Below, in pieces: positions 48,739 through 58,407 of a stretch of 64,000 nt of DNA. The notes beneath the pieces are model-generated. The model saw only the letters and a program-made list of their open reading frames with translations. It was not told where the DNA came from and made no database searches. Position numbers and translations under genes: made by a program. Source of the stretch: Gilvibacter sediminis (GTDB lineage: Bacteria; Bacteroidota; Bacteroidia; Flavobacteriales; Flavobacteriaceae). Numbering within the stretch: the first letter of the stretch is position 1; the number at the start of each line of letters is the position of its first letter. Location of the stretch: assembly GCF_028561565.1 (NCBI RefSeq), contig NZ_JAQQTE010000022.1:212299-276298 (forward strand), given 5' to 3'.

Positions 48739-51147
48739 CTAGTTTCTTAATGGTTTACCCTTTTTCAACATATGCTCAATACGCTCCAACGTTTTGCGCT
48801 CAGTACAAAGAGATAGGAAGGCTTCACGTTCTAGATCGAGCAGGTATTGCTCGCTAACACGTTGTGGTTCCGAAAGATCTCCACCGGCCATCACATAGGC
48901 CAATTTGTTGGCGATCTTCTTATCGTGCTCACTGATGTAACGTCCTGCTTCCATAGAATCCGTACCAACCAAGAACATACCTAAGGCTTGTTTTCCAAGT
49001 ACTTTTACATCTGTGCGTTGGATCGGCTTGGTATAACCGCGATCTGCCATAATACGGGCATAAGCTTTAGCGGTTGCCAATTGACGGTCTTTGTTAACCA
49101 CTACAATATCCTTTCCTTTTTGAAGGATTCCGGTATCGTAGGCTTCATAAGCAGAGGTTGCCACTTTAGCCATACCGATGGTTAAGAAGTATTCTTGCAG
49201 TACGTTAAGCTCCACGTCATTTTTGTGGAAGGTATCTGCTGCGCGAAGCGCCATTTCTTTACTACCACCACCTCCAGGGATCACACCAACACCAAACTCA
49301 ACGAGTCCAATATAGGTTTCTGCAGCTGCCACGACCATATCAGCGTGCAAGGACAATTCACAACCTCCACCAAGGGTCATTCCGTGAGGAGCAACTACCG
49401 TTGGGATAGAAGAATAGCGCATGCGCATCACCGTGTCTTGGAAGTATTTAATAGCAGCGTTGAGCTCGTCATATTCCTGCTCTACGGCCATCATAAAGAT
49501 CATTCCAATGTTGGCTCCAACAGAGAAGTTTGCCGCTTGGTTTCCAACTACCAAACCGTCAAAATCCTTTTCTGCAATGTCTACGGCCTTGTTTAGTCCG
49601 GCTAGAACATCACCACCAATGGTGTTCATCTTGCTTTGGAATTCTACGTTCAGGATTCCATCGCCTAGATCTTCAACAACAACACCGCTGTTTTTAAAGA
49701 CCTCTTTAGATTTTCTGATGTTGTCCAAGATGATAAAGGCATCTTGTCCAGGAATTTTTTGCTGTGACTTTTGGTCACGATCATAGCTGTAGGTAGCTCC
49801 GTCAACTACGGAGTAGAAGCTGTCACTACCGCTATCTCGCATTTCTTGAACCCAAGCAGCTGCTTCTAATCCTTCTGCTGCGATGAATTCTAAACCTTTG
49901 TCTACACCAATGGCATCCCAGATCTGGAAAGGACCGTGTTCCCATCCGAATCCTGCCTTCATGGCGTCATCAATTTTATAAAGCTGATCGGTGATCTCTG
50001 GTACGCGGTGAGAAACATAGGCAAAAAGTGCCGCCAAGGTCCTGCGGTAAAACTCACCGGCCTTGTCCTTTCCACCGACCAATACTGGCCAACGATCAAT
50101 TACTTTATCAATGCTTTTAGTCAACTCTAGCGTACCAAAGGAAGCGCGTTTTTTAGCGCGGTACTCCAAAGAATTTAGATCCAAAGAAAGAATCTCACTA
50201 GAACCGTCTTCTTTCTTTACTTTTTTATAGAAGCCTTGTCCGGACTTGCTTCCTAGCCACTGATTCTCCATCATAGTATTGATGAAATCTGGCAAAACGA
50301 ATAGTGGTTTGCGCTCATCATCCGGGCAGTTGTCTGCAATTCCGTTGGCTACGTGTACCAAAGTATCCAGCCCTACAACGTCTACAGTTCTAAAAGTGGC
50401 AGACTTTGGACGACCAATGACCGGTCCACTCAATTTGTCCACTTCTTCAATGGTCAGGTCCATTTCCTTAACCATATGGAACAAGCTCATAATGCTGAAG
50501 ATCCCAATACGGTTCCCGATAAAGGCTGGGGTGTCTTTAGCAATTACTGATGTCTTTCCTAAATACTGTTCTCCATATCCGTTCAGGAATTCCAAAACCT
50601 CTGGATTGGTCTTTGGCCCAGGAATGATCTCAAAGAGTTTCAAGTAACGGGCAGGGTTAAAGAAGTGCGTTCCACAAAAGTGTGCTTGGAAGTCTTCACT
50701 GCGTCCTTCACTCATGAATTTGATCGGGATACCTGAAGTATTTGATGTAATCAGCGTTCCTGGTTTTCTGTATTTCTCCAGATTCTCAAAAACTTGCTTT
50801 TTGATGTCCAGACGTTCTACAACCACCTCAATGATCCAATCGACCTCGCTTACTTTAGCGATATCGTCTTCCAGGTTACCGGTGGTGATTCTGCTGGCGA
50901 AGCTTTTGTGGTAAAGCGGAGCTGGTTTAGACTTGATAGCCTTAGTCAAGGCATCATTAACCATGCGGTTTCTAACTACCTTGTCTTCTAGGGTTAGGCC
51001 TTTGGCTTGTTCTTTTTCGGTGAGTTCACGAGGAACTATGTCTAAAAGCAGAACCTCAACTCCGATGTTGGCAAAATGACAAGCGATTCCGCTTCCCATG
51101 ATCCCGGAGCCAATGACTGCTACTTTATTAATGGTACGTTTTGCCAT
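48739..51147 (-). CDS. fadB: 3-hydroxyacyl-CoA dehydrogenase / enoyl-CoA hydratase fusion
   Basis: An 802-residue bifunctional enzyme. The N-terminal half is the dehydrogenase: VIGSGIMGSGIACHFANIGV (NAD site), NTSGIPI, HFCGTHFFNPARY and the C-terminal helical repeats. The C-terminal half (from about residue 490) is the hydratase, with HGMTLGGGCELSLHADMV and GVGVIPGGGG. This order, dehydrogenase first, is the reverse of E. coli FadB and is usual in Bacteroidota. It carries out the hydration and oxidation steps. The gene starts immediately after the MarR stop codon, without a spacer. Confidence 0.93.
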   Translation of the reverse strand: MAKRTINKVAVIGSGIMGSGIACHFANIGVEVLLLDIVPRELTEKEQAKGLTLEDKVVRNRMVNDALTKAIKSKPAPLYHKSFASRITTGNLEDDIAKVSEVDWIIEVVVERLDIKKQVFENLEKYRKPGTLITSNTSGIPIKFMSEGRSEDFQAHFCGTHFFNPARYLKLFEIIPGPKTNPEVLEFLNGYGEQYLGKTSVIAKDTPAFIGNRIGIFSIMSLFHMVKEMDLTIEEVDKLSGPVIGRPKSATFRTVDVVGLDTLVHVANGIADNCPDDERKPLFVLPDFINTMMENQWLGSKSGQGFYKKVKKEDGSSEILSLDLNSLEYRAKKRASFGTLELTKSIDKVIDRWPVLVGGKDKAGEFYRRTLAALFAYVSHRVPEITDQLYKIDDAMKAGFGWEHGPFQIWDAIGVDKGLEFIAAEGLEAAAWVQEMRDSGSDSFYSVVDGATYSYDRDQKSQQKIPGQDAFIILDNIRKSKEVFKNSGVVVEDLGDGILNVEFQSKMNTIGGDVLAGLNKAVDIAEKDFDGLVVGNQAANFSVGANIGMIFMMAVEQEYDELNAAIKYFQDTVMRMRYSSIPTVVAPHGMTLGGGCELSLHADMVVAAAETYIGLVEFGVGVIPGGGGSKEMALRAADTFHKNDVELNVLQEYFLTIGMAKVATSAYEAYDTGILQKGKDIVVVNKDRQLATAKAYARIMADRGYTKPIQRTDVKVLGKQALGMFLVGTDSMEAGRYISEHDKKIANKLAYVMAGGDLSEPQRVSEQYLLDLEREAFLSLCTERKTLERIEHMLKKGKPLRN

Positions 51148-51600
51148 TTAGGATACAATTTTTTTGTCGTTGTATATTTTCTTTGATTGAATGAGTTCTA
51201 GGATGTTATTGGCCACGCGCATGAAGGTTGCAAAGTCTTCCTTGTTCACCGTTTCTTTTACAGCCTCATCAAAAGTGATCACAACTTGTTTTGAGTAATC
51301 GCGCATTTCGCGTCCAAAATCCGTCAAATGAATTAAAACACCACGGCCGTCCAATGGGTTGGGTCTGCGTTCTATCAAACCTTTTTCTTCCATGGTTTTT
51401 AAGGTGCGAGAAAGGCTAGTGGCTTCCATGCCCATCTTAGGCCCTAGGGCCGTAGAGGGAGTTCCTTCTTCAGGATCAATGCTGATTAGCGCAAATCCTG
51501 TGGCCATAGTCGAACCCTTTTTTCCGGCTTCTTCATTATACATTTTGGCAACCGCCATCCAGGTGGCACGCAAAATATAGTCAATGGTCTTTTCCTTCAT
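51148..51600 (-). CDS. MarR-family transcriptional regulator of the beta-oxidation operon
   Basis: A 150-residue winged-helix protein. The DNA-reading part is seen in GPKMGMEATSLSRTLKTMEEKGLIERRPNPLDGRGV near residues 60-95. It is the first gene of the operon and probably represses it, with an acyl-CoA or fatty acid as inducer, a common arrangement; the ligand is inferred. A 12-base perfect palindrome lies in the promoter just upstream and is the best candidate operator. Confidence 0.9.
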   Translation of the reverse strand: MKEKTIDYILRATWMAVAKMYNEEAGKKGSTMATGFALISIDPEEGTPSTALGPKMGMEATSLSRTLKTMEEKGLIERRPNPLDGRGVLIHLTDFGREMRDYSKQVVITFDEAVKETVNKEDFATFMRVANNILELIQSKKIYNDKKIVS

Positions 51601-51618
51601 TTGGATATAATTTCATTC

Positions 51619-51649
51619 CAAAGATAAGGAAAAATACTATGCATGCATA
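51619..51649 (-). promoter_or_regulatory. Promoter and candidate MarR operator of the beta-oxidation operon
   Basis: On the minus strand a perfect -7 box TATCTTTG (51626-51619) lies 18 bases before the ATG. The 12-base perfect palindrome TATGCATGCATA (51649-51638) sits 11 bases upstream of it, about where the -33 element should be. A dimeric MarR protein bound there would block RNA polymerase. Confidence 0.7.
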
Positions 51650-51691
51650 ATAAATATTTCTAAAAGTATTTGAGCAAGCCGTTGGTCAAGC

Positions 51692-52675
51692 TTACAAGGA
51701 GTATATGCGCTTTAGGTCGAGGAATTCTGTTTTGAAAGAATTTTCAGATCGATTCTCTTTGGCGATGGTTTTGTTTTTAATAAGCTCTAACCAACGTTCC
51801 TGCGAAGGGCTTAAGATATAGGTGGGATCTACTCCTTGCCCAATTAAGCTGTTGATCTTGGTGCGCTGTACTTCACTTAAAGGCAAATAACGATACAAAG
51901 AACGTTGCAAATAATAGTCTTCATCATTGAGCGCTGCGCGGAATTTGGCATTTCCAATGATTGGGCTAATGCTGTTGCGTTGGGCAAAAGCGTCAATGGT
52001 TTCTTTGGAGATCTCGTCCTTATTATAGGTAACCTTTACCACCTCACGTCCGCCTGAAAATCCGGCCTCGGTCTTTACCACTCCGGCTAAAGATCCAAGA
52101 GCTTTTTCTCCAGACCAAAAGCAATACATACTGTAAACCGCTTGTTTGGTATTGTCTGGGCGCAGTTGTAATTCTTCTGCTAGGATCTCCATATATGCTG
52201 GCGGTGTAATTTGTTCTTTAAGCAATGCTTTTTGCATTCCTTGATACAGCCCCAAAGCTGTATAATTCCCAGCAATACGATTTACTAGATTCTCTCCGCT
52301 CGCATTTACAATACGAACCACCGGATTGTTCCAACTGGGTTCGCGGTATTTTTTAAGCACGGCAGCATCTTTTCCGCCTTTGTTATTAAAGATGGCTAAA
52401 GGAATGAATTCATTTTCTATAGCTTCTGAAAGCAGCGGATGAGAAAGCACATTATTGCCATAGTTTCTGCAGGTGGTACAACCAGGTACTTCTTGGAATA
52501 GTATTAAAACCGGCTTGTGCTCTGCTTTGGACGCGGCCAGTGCTTCATCGTAATCGCGGTACCAGCTGATGGCGCCGAGTTCTACATTCTGATTAAAGGC
52601 TTCGGTTCGAGTTTGACTAAAGCTATAGGGGAGACTGCTCAGACTCATCAGCAGTACAAAAAAGATCTTTCTCAT
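51692..52675 (-). CDS. Exported thioredoxin-fold protein with an MsrA-like C-terminal domain
   Basis: A 327-residue exported protein. The signal peptide ends near SFSQ (residue 20). The thioredoxin-like part has VPGCTTCRNYGNN near residue 63. This motif fits the group I know as VPGUxxT thioredoxin-like (seleno)proteins; here the U position is Cys. From about residue 180 a second part looks like methionine sulfoxide reductase A: YCFWSGEKALGSLAGVVKTE and GFSGGREVVKVTYN, where MsrA has GCFWG and GYAGG. It may reduce oxidised Met or disulfides in the envelope. The MsrA nucleophile Cys is retained in YCFW, but activity is not certain. Confidence 0.75.
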   Translation of the reverse strand: MRKIFFVLLMSLSSLPYSFSQTRTEAFNQNVELGAISWYRDYDEALAASKAEHKPVLILFQEVPGCTTCRNYGNNVLSHPLLSEAIENEFIPLAIFNNKGGKDAAVLKKYREPSWNNPVVRIVNASGENLVNRIAGNYTALGLYQGMQKALLKEQITPPAYMEILAEELQLRPDNTKQAVYSMYCFWSGEKALGSLAGVVKTEAGFSGGREVVKVTYNKDEISKETIDAFAQRNSISPIIGNAKFRAALNDEDYYLQRSLYRYLPLSEVQRTKINSLIGQGVDPTYILSPSQERWLELIKNKTIAKENRSENSFKTEFLDLKRIYSL

Positions 52676-52680
52676 AGTTA

Positions 52681-52716
52681 AAAAAATAAAGGTGCAGAAC
52701 GTTCTACACCTTTATT
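52681..52716 (-). terminator. Terminator of the acyl-CoA ligase gene
   Basis: AATAAAGGTG (52685-52694) pairs with CACCTTTATT (52707-52716), and the inner AGAAC/GTTCT can extend it after one mismatch. On the minus strand a T run follows the stem. It lies 42 bases after the ligase stop and just before the thioredoxin gene, which therefore needs its own promoter. Confidence 0.78.
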
Positions 52717-52758
52717 GAGTCTTTAATAAGGAGCAAGTCCTTACACGACAATTTAAAT

Positions 52759-54537
52759 TTATGCTTTGTCGTAGATCTTATTATATAGGTCCATATATTT
52801 TTCTTTGATCACTTTTCGGCGCATTTTCATGGTAGGCGTAAGGTGACCTTCTTCGATACTCCAAACTTCTGGGGTAAGCTCGAACTTCTTTATCATCTCC
52901 CATTTCCCAAAGCGTTGGTTGTATTTGTCTACTTCTTTTTGGATGCGCTTGATCAGTTTTGGATCTTTAATGAGTTCAGCCGGGTCAGACGATAGGCCTT
53001 TTTCTTTGCGCTCGTTCCAATCGGCAATGAATTCAAAATTCGGCTGAATGAAGGCAGCAGGCATCTTCTCTCCGTCACCAATAACCATGATCTGCTCAAT
53101 GAAGCGGGATTGCTTCATCACATTTTCAATTAGCTGAGGCGCAATGTATTTTCCTCCGGATGTTTTGAACATTTCCTTTTTACGATCCGTGATCTTTAGG
53201 AATCCGTCTGCATCTACTTCTCCGATATCACCGGTGTGGAAGTAGCCGTTTTTCAAAACTTCTGCAGATTTCTCTGGGTCCTTATAATATCCCATCATCA
53301 CCTGAGGTCCTTTAACCAGTATCTCTCCGTCTTCTGCGATCTTCACTTCAGTGTCTGGCAATACTTTACCAACGGTTCCTATTCTAAGTCCGCCGTTGCG
53401 CATATCGTTCACGGAAACTACTGGAGAGGTCTCAGTAAGTCCGTAGCCTTCAAAAACAGGGCAGCCGGCAGCGTTGAACACACGTGCTAAACGCGGTTGC
53501 AAAGCGGCAGAACCTGAGGCAATGGCTTGCAAGTTTCCTCCAAGAGCTTCTTGCCATTTACTGAAGATGAGTTTGCGGGCAATTCCCAATTTAAACTCAT
53601 ACCATCCGCCGTTAGCGCGATAAGGCTTCCATTGAAGACCCAGTGAAACGGCCCAGAAGAACAATTTCTTCTTCACTCCAGTAAGGTCGGTTCCTTTAGC
53701 AATGATCTTGTCGTATACTTTTTCTAACAGACGCGGAACGGCAGACATTACTTGTGGCTGCACTTCCTTTAAATTATCACTGATGGTTTCCAGCGACTCT
53801 GCAAAATAAATTCCCGTACCCGTGTACTGATACATATACATGAGCATACGCTCGTAGATGTGACAAACCGGTAGAAAACTCAAGGCTTTAGCAGATCCTT
53901 GAACTATCGGTAAGCGGGTTGAACTATTGATGGCGTTGCTCACAATATTGCTGTGACTCAACATCACTCCCTTAGGTTTTCCGGTAGTTCCTGAAGTATA
54001 AATTAAGGTGGCCAAATCTGATTCTTTTACCGCATCCATACGTTTTTGTACTTCTGCCTGATTCGAATCATCAGCACCGAGTTCTAAAACTTGGGTCCAA
54101 TTGTCACAACCGTCAATGCTGTCAAAAGAGTAAACTCCTTTTAGGGTAGGGACTTGATCTTTGATCTTATTGATCTTCTCCAAAACCTCTTGACAAGAGA
54201 CAAAACAGTATTTGGATTCACTGTGATTGAGTACGTACGCGTAATCTTCTTCTGAGATGGTTGGGTAGATCGGTACATCCTGAGCCCCGAGTTGTAAGAT
54301 TCCAATATCGCAAATATTCCATTCAGTTCGATTGGTCATGGAGATGAGTGCGACTTTATCACCACTGTCTACTCCCAAACGCAGCAAACCGCGGCTTATC
54401 GCATTGGCTTGATCTACGTATTTTTGGGTTGATGTTTTTGTCCAGTTGCCGGCTTTTTTGGTCACTAGCGCATCCTCGCGCGGCAGGTTTTCCAGTTGGT
54501 AATAGGGGAAGTCAAAGAGTCTCTTAATTTCTGTCAT
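52759..54537 (-). CDS. Long-chain acyl-CoA synthetase (AMP-dependent ligase)
   Basis: A 592-residue adenylate-forming enzyme that activates fatty acids to acyl-CoA. The P-loop is LIYTSGTTGKPKGVMLSH near residue 180. FEGYGLTETSPVVS lies near residue 365, and the hinge is YFHTGDIGEVDADGFLKITDRKKE near residue 430. The length matches the bacterial long-chain family. It is not in the MarR operon itself but lies close to it and supplies its substrate, so joint regulation is possible; no copy of the MarR palindrome was seen before it. Confidence 0.93.
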   Translation of the reverse strand: MTEIKRLFDFPYYQLENLPREDALVTKKAGNWTKTSTQKYVDQANAISRGLLRLGVDSGDKVALISMTNRTEWNICDIGILQLGAQDVPIYPTISEEDYAYVLNHSESKYCFVSCQEVLEKINKIKDQVPTLKGVYSFDSIDGCDNWTQVLELGADDSNQAEVQKRMDAVKESDLATLIYTSGTTGKPKGVMLSHSNIVSNAINSSTRLPIVQGSAKALSFLPVCHIYERMLMYMYQYTGTGIYFAESLETISDNLKEVQPQVMSAVPRLLEKVYDKIIAKGTDLTGVKKKLFFWAVSLGLQWKPYRANGGWYEFKLGIARKLIFSKWQEALGGNLQAIASGSAALQPRLARVFNAAGCPVFEGYGLTETSPVVSVNDMRNGGLRIGTVGKVLPDTEVKIAEDGEILVKGPQVMMGYYKDPEKSAEVLKNGYFHTGDIGEVDADGFLKITDRKKEMFKTSGGKYIAPQLIENVMKQSRFIEQIMVIGDGEKMPAAFIQPNFEFIADWNERKEKGLSSDPAELIKDPKLIKRIQKEVDKYNQRFGKWEMIKKFELTPEVWSIEEGHLTPTMKMRRKVIKEKYMDLYNKIYDKA

Positions 54538-54655
54538 AGTTCGTTTCTGCTAGATTTCTCGCAAATTACAAAAAAATACAGCCATTTTTTGCCATACCCT
54601 CAAATGCGCCTTTCTAAGGCGTGGGTAAATTGACGATCCTCTAAAAACTAGGGAA

Positions 54656-57600
54656 TTAGCCCTCCATATTTTGCTCCAACCACTCGTGAGCATTCACAAA
54701 GGCTTGTAGCCATGGAGTCACTTTGTCGTCTCTATCTGCAGGGTAGTGCCCCCAGTTCCACGGGAAGGTTGAGCGTTCCAAGTGAGGCATCATCACTAAG
54801 TGGCGTCCGCTGTCATCGCACATCATGGCCGTGTTATAATCAGAGCCGTTTGGATTTGCAGGGAGTCCTTCATAAGCGTATTTGGCAACGATATTGTAGG
54901 CGGACTCTGCTTTAGGCAAAGCAAATTTACCTTCACCGTGAGCCGCCCAGATTCCTAAAGTACTACCTGCAAGTCCTGCAAGCATCACGGATGGGTTTTC
55001 CTGAATGGTTACCGAAGTAAAGCTACATTCAAACTTACCCGTCTCATTGTGAAGCATCTTAGGTTTTTCATCGTGGTCTGGATTGATCACGCCGAGTTCC
55101 ACGAATAACTGGCATCCGTTACACACTCCTAAAGACAAGGTGTCTTTTCTGGCGAAGAAGTTATCTAAAGCAGCTTTGGCCTTTTCGTTGTAAAGGAAGG
55201 CACCGGCCCATCCTTTGGCAGAACCTAATACGTCACTGTTAGAGAAGCCTCCTACTGCGCCAATGAATTGAATGTCTTCTAAGGTTTCGCGGCCGCTAAT
55301 CAAGTCGGTCATGTGAACGTCCTTTACGTCAAAACCTGCCAAGTACATGGCATTGGCCATTTCACGCTCACTGTTGGAACCTTTTTCACGAATGATGGCT
55401 GCTTTGATTCTAGGCTTCGTCGGATCGATCTCAGGAAGCGCTCCGGTGTAATCCACTGGGAATTTAAAATTCAGCGGTTGATTTTTATAATTGTCAAAAC
55501 GTGCCTTAGCGTTGTCTGCACCACTTTGTTTACGGTCTAAAAGGTAAGAGGTTTCATACCAAGCATCGCGTAATTCGTCTACCTTAAAACTTAAGTAATC
55601 TCCCTTAAATTTCACGTCCAATTCTGCAGTTTGACGAACTGACCCAAGATTCACAAAAGAAACGCCAGCTGCATTCAAGGCGCTCTCAACAGCGTCGTCC
55701 TGTGCAGCTTGGATAACAACCCCGCAGTTTTCAGCAAAGAGAGCTGTGGCAAAATCAGCAGCGTTTAAACCGCTCAAGTCTAGATCAGCTCCCAAATCAC
55801 GATCGGCAAAACACATTTCTGCCAGCGTTGTGATCAATCCACCAGAACCAATATCGTGGCCCGCAGCAATCTGGTTCGCTCTAATCAACTCTTGTAGGGT
55901 GTTGAAGGCTGTTTTTACATAAGCCGCGTCGGCTACATCAGCAGGAGTGTTTCCTAAAGCAGAACGTGTCTGAGCAAAGGAAGAACCGCCCAAGGCAGCC
56001 GCAGTTTTAGAAAAGTCGATATAATACACACTGCCCCCATTTTTTTGCAAGACAGGCTCCACAACTTTAGTAATATCATCACAATGACCCGCGGCAGAGA
56101 TGATCACCGTTCCTGGTGACAATACTTCGCGGTCTTTGTATTTCTGTTTCATGGAAAGGGAGTCCTTTCCAGTAGGTACGTTGATTCCCAATTCAATGGC
56201 AAAATCAGAAACCGCTTTAACGGCTTCATACAAGCGTGCATCTTCGCCCGGGTTGTTACATGGCCACATCCAGTTTGCGGAAAGTGATACTCCGCTAAGA
56301 CCATCTTGGATAGGCGCCCAAAGTATGTTGGTCAATGACTCAGTAATGGAGTTGCGGCTTCCTGCAGCAGGGTTTAATAAACCACTCACTGGGGAATGTC
56401 CAATAGCAGTAGCTACACCTTCTTTGCCTTTGTAGTCTAAGGCCATAACTCCGCAGTTGTTCAAAGGCAGCTGCAAAGGACCTGCACATTGCTGTTTGGC
56501 TACGCGTCCGCTTACACAGCGGTCTACTTTATTGGTTAGCCAATCTTTACAAGCAACCGCTTCTAAGCGCATTAGCTCAAAGACGTATTGTTTTAAAGCC
56601 GACGGGTCATAGGTGATCGCGTTGAAATCTTGATCGATGCGTTGATCTTCCATAATGGTCTTTGGTGAGCTTCCAAACATATCGCTCAGCATGAAGTCCA
56701 TCGGTTTTTGGCCCGACTTACTGCCTTCAAATTTAAAGCGATGGTCGTCGGTAACTTTCCCCACCTTATACATTGGAGATCGCTCGCGATCCGCAACTTG
56801 TTTTAGTATATCGGCATCTTCACTACCAATCACCAAGCCCATACGTTCTTGAGACTCGTTTCCGATGAGTTCCTTAGCCGATAGGGTAGGGTCTCCTACA
56901 GGCAGTGCGTCAAGATCAATATGACCTCCAGTTTCTTCTACCAATTCAGAGAGACAGTTCAGGTGTCCACCAGCTCCGTGATCGTGAATAGATACGATCG
57001 GATTGTCTTTGCTTTCGATCATACCGCGAATGGCATTAGCCGCCCGCTTTTGCATTTCTGGGTTAGAGCGTTGAATGGCGTTGAGTTCAATACCACTGCT
57101 AAAGGCTCCGGTGTCTGCAGATGAAACTGCCGCACCTCCCATACCAATGCGGTAATTCTCTCCTCCTAGAATAACGATCTCGTCGTCTTTAGACGGAGTG
57201 GCTTTTATGGCCTGTGATTTCTTTCCATACCCGATACCACCGGCTAGCATGATCACTTTGTCAAAACCGAGAATGTGAGCATCTTCTTCATGCTCAAAAG
57301 TCAGGACAGACCCGGCGATAAGGGGTTGACCAAACTTATTTCCAAAGTCTGAAGCTCCGTTAGAAGCTTTGATCAAAATATCCAATGGCGTTTGATACAA
57401 CCAGTTTCTGGCATCAATCTCTTGCTCCCAAGGGCGTGTTTCATTCAGGCGAGAGTAAGCCGTCATATAAACTGCGGTTCCAGCTAATGGCAATGATCCT
57501 TGCCCTCCGGCCAAACGGTCGCGAATCTCTCCACCAGAACCTGTAGCAGCTCCGTTAAAAGGCTCTACTGTAGTTGGGAAGTTGTGCGTCTCGGCTTTCA

Positions 57601-58327
57601 GCGAGATCACAGATTCAAAATCTTCCTGTTGGTAAAAAGAAGGTACCTCTGGACGCTCTGGCGCAAATTGGGTGACTTTTGGTCCCTCAATAAAGGCCAC
57701 GTTGTCCTTGTAAGCAGAAACGATCTTGTTTGGATGCGTTTCTGAAGTCTTTTTGATCAGTTTGAATAAACTGCTGTCTTGCTCTTGGCCGTCAATTACA
57801 AAAGTACCGTTAAAGATCTTGTGGCGGCAGTGTTCACTGTTTACTTGTGAGAACCCAAAGACCTCGCTGTCAGTAAGCGGTCTGCCCAAACGATCAGCCA
57901 ATTCTTCTAAGTATTGGATCTCGTCATCACTCAAGGCCAAACCTTCGCTGGCATTGAAAGCAGCTATGTCTGTGATCTCTTTGATGGATTCCGGTTGGAT
58001 GTCAATGGTAAAAAGCTCTTGATCCAAACTGTTGAACTTTTGACTCAGCATAGGGTCAAAGTCTTCAAAATTGTCTGCTACCGCTTCATATTGTTCAATG
58101 CGAATGATGCCTGAGAGGCCCATATTTTGGGTGATCTCTACAGCGTTGGTGCTCCACGGGCTTACCATGGCAGCTCTTGGACCAATAAAATTACCGCTAA
58201 CGGCAGCACCCTCGATACGAGATCGGTTGCCAAAAAGCCAGGTTAATTTTTGCAGGTCAGATTCTTGAAAGTCAGAAGTAGCTTGAACGGCGAAAACGGT
58301 GGTAGCATCGCCAAAAAAATGAATCAT
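54656..58327 (-). CDS. purL: Phosphoribosylformylglycinamidine synthase, single-chain type
   Basis: A 1,223-residue enzyme of purine synthesis, converting FGAR, glutamine and ATP to FGAM. It has the linker domain (GFSQVNSEHCRHKIFNG near residue 165), two AIRS-like ATP-binding halves (ETHNFPTTVEPFNGAATGSGG near residue 250; GHDIGSGGLITTLAEM near residue 820) and a C-terminal glutaminase with SLGVCNGCQLFVELG (nucleophile Cys) and AAHGEGKFAL. Slightly shorter than E. coli PurL (1,295). It is monocistronic with its own promoter; no purine riboswitch was seen in the short leader. Confidence 0.96.
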   Translation of the reverse strand: MIHFFGDATTVFAVQATSDFQESDLQKLTWLFGNRSRIEGAAVSGNFIGPRAAMVSPWSTNAVEITQNMGLSGIIRIEQYEAVADNFEDFDPMLSQKFNSLDQELFTIDIQPESIKEITDIAAFNASEGLALSDDEIQYLEELADRLGRPLTDSEVFGFSQVNSEHCRHKIFNGTFVIDGQEQDSSLFKLIKKTSETHPNKIVSAYKDNVAFIEGPKVTQFAPERPEVPSFYQQEDFESVISLKAETHNFPTTVEPFNGAATGSGGEIRDRLAGGQGSLPLAGTAVYMTAYSRLNETRPWEQEIDARNWLYQTPLDILIKASNGASDFGNKFGQPLIAGSVLTFEHEEDAHILGFDKVIMLAGGIGYGKKSQAIKATPSKDDEIVILGGENYRIGMGGAAVSSADTGAFSSGIELNAIQRSNPEMQKRAANAIRGMIESKDNPIVSIHDHGAGGHLNCLSELVEETGGHIDLDALPVGDPTLSAKELIGNESQERMGLVIGSEDADILKQVADRERSPMYKVGKVTDDHRFKFEGSKSGQKPMDFMLSDMFGSSPKTIMEDQRIDQDFNAITYDPSALKQYVFELMRLEAVACKDWLTNKVDRCVSGRVAKQQCAGPLQLPLNNCGVMALDYKGKEGVATAIGHSPVSGLLNPAAGSRNSITESLTNILWAPIQDGLSGVSLSANWMWPCNNPGEDARLYEAVKAVSDFAIELGINVPTGKDSLSMKQKYKDREVLSPGTVIISAAGHCDDITKVVEPVLQKNGGSVYYIDFSKTAAALGGSSFAQTRSALGNTPADVADAAYVKTAFNTLQELIRANQIAAGHDIGSGGLITTLAEMCFADRDLGADLDLSGLNAADFATALFAENCGVVIQAAQDDAVESALNAAGVSFVNLGSVRQTAELDVKFKGDYLSFKVDELRDAWYETSYLLDRKQSGADNAKARFDNYKNQPLNFKFPVDYTGALPEIDPTKPRIKAAIIREKGSNSEREMANAMYLAGFDVKDVHMTDLISGRETLEDIQFIGAVGGFSNSDVLGSAKGWAGAFLYNEKAKAALDNFFARKDTLSLGVCNGCQLFVELGVINPDHDEKPKMLHNETGKFECSFTSVTIQENPSVMLAGLAGSTLGIWAAHGEGKFALPKAESAYNIVAKYAYEGLPANPNGSDYNTAMMCDDSGRHLVMMPHLERSTFPWNWGHYPADRDDKVTPWLQAFVNAHEWLEQNMEG

Positions 58328-58342
58328 AATACGGCCGGATTA

Positions 58343-58369
58343 ACGTACAATTGCAATGCAAAGGTACGT
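58343..58369 (-). promoter_or_regulatory. purL promoter with inverted repeat
   Basis: A perfect -7 box TACCTTTG (58366-58359, minus strand) lies 31 bases before the ATG. Two hexamers, ACGTAC (58343-58348) and GTACGT (58364-58369), form an inverted repeat around the expected transcription start, a likely repressor site. No clear -33 TTG is visible. Confidence 0.5.
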
Positions 58370-58407
58370 CAATTCCCGAAAATTTTTCGTCTCTAAACCC
58401 AGAAGAT

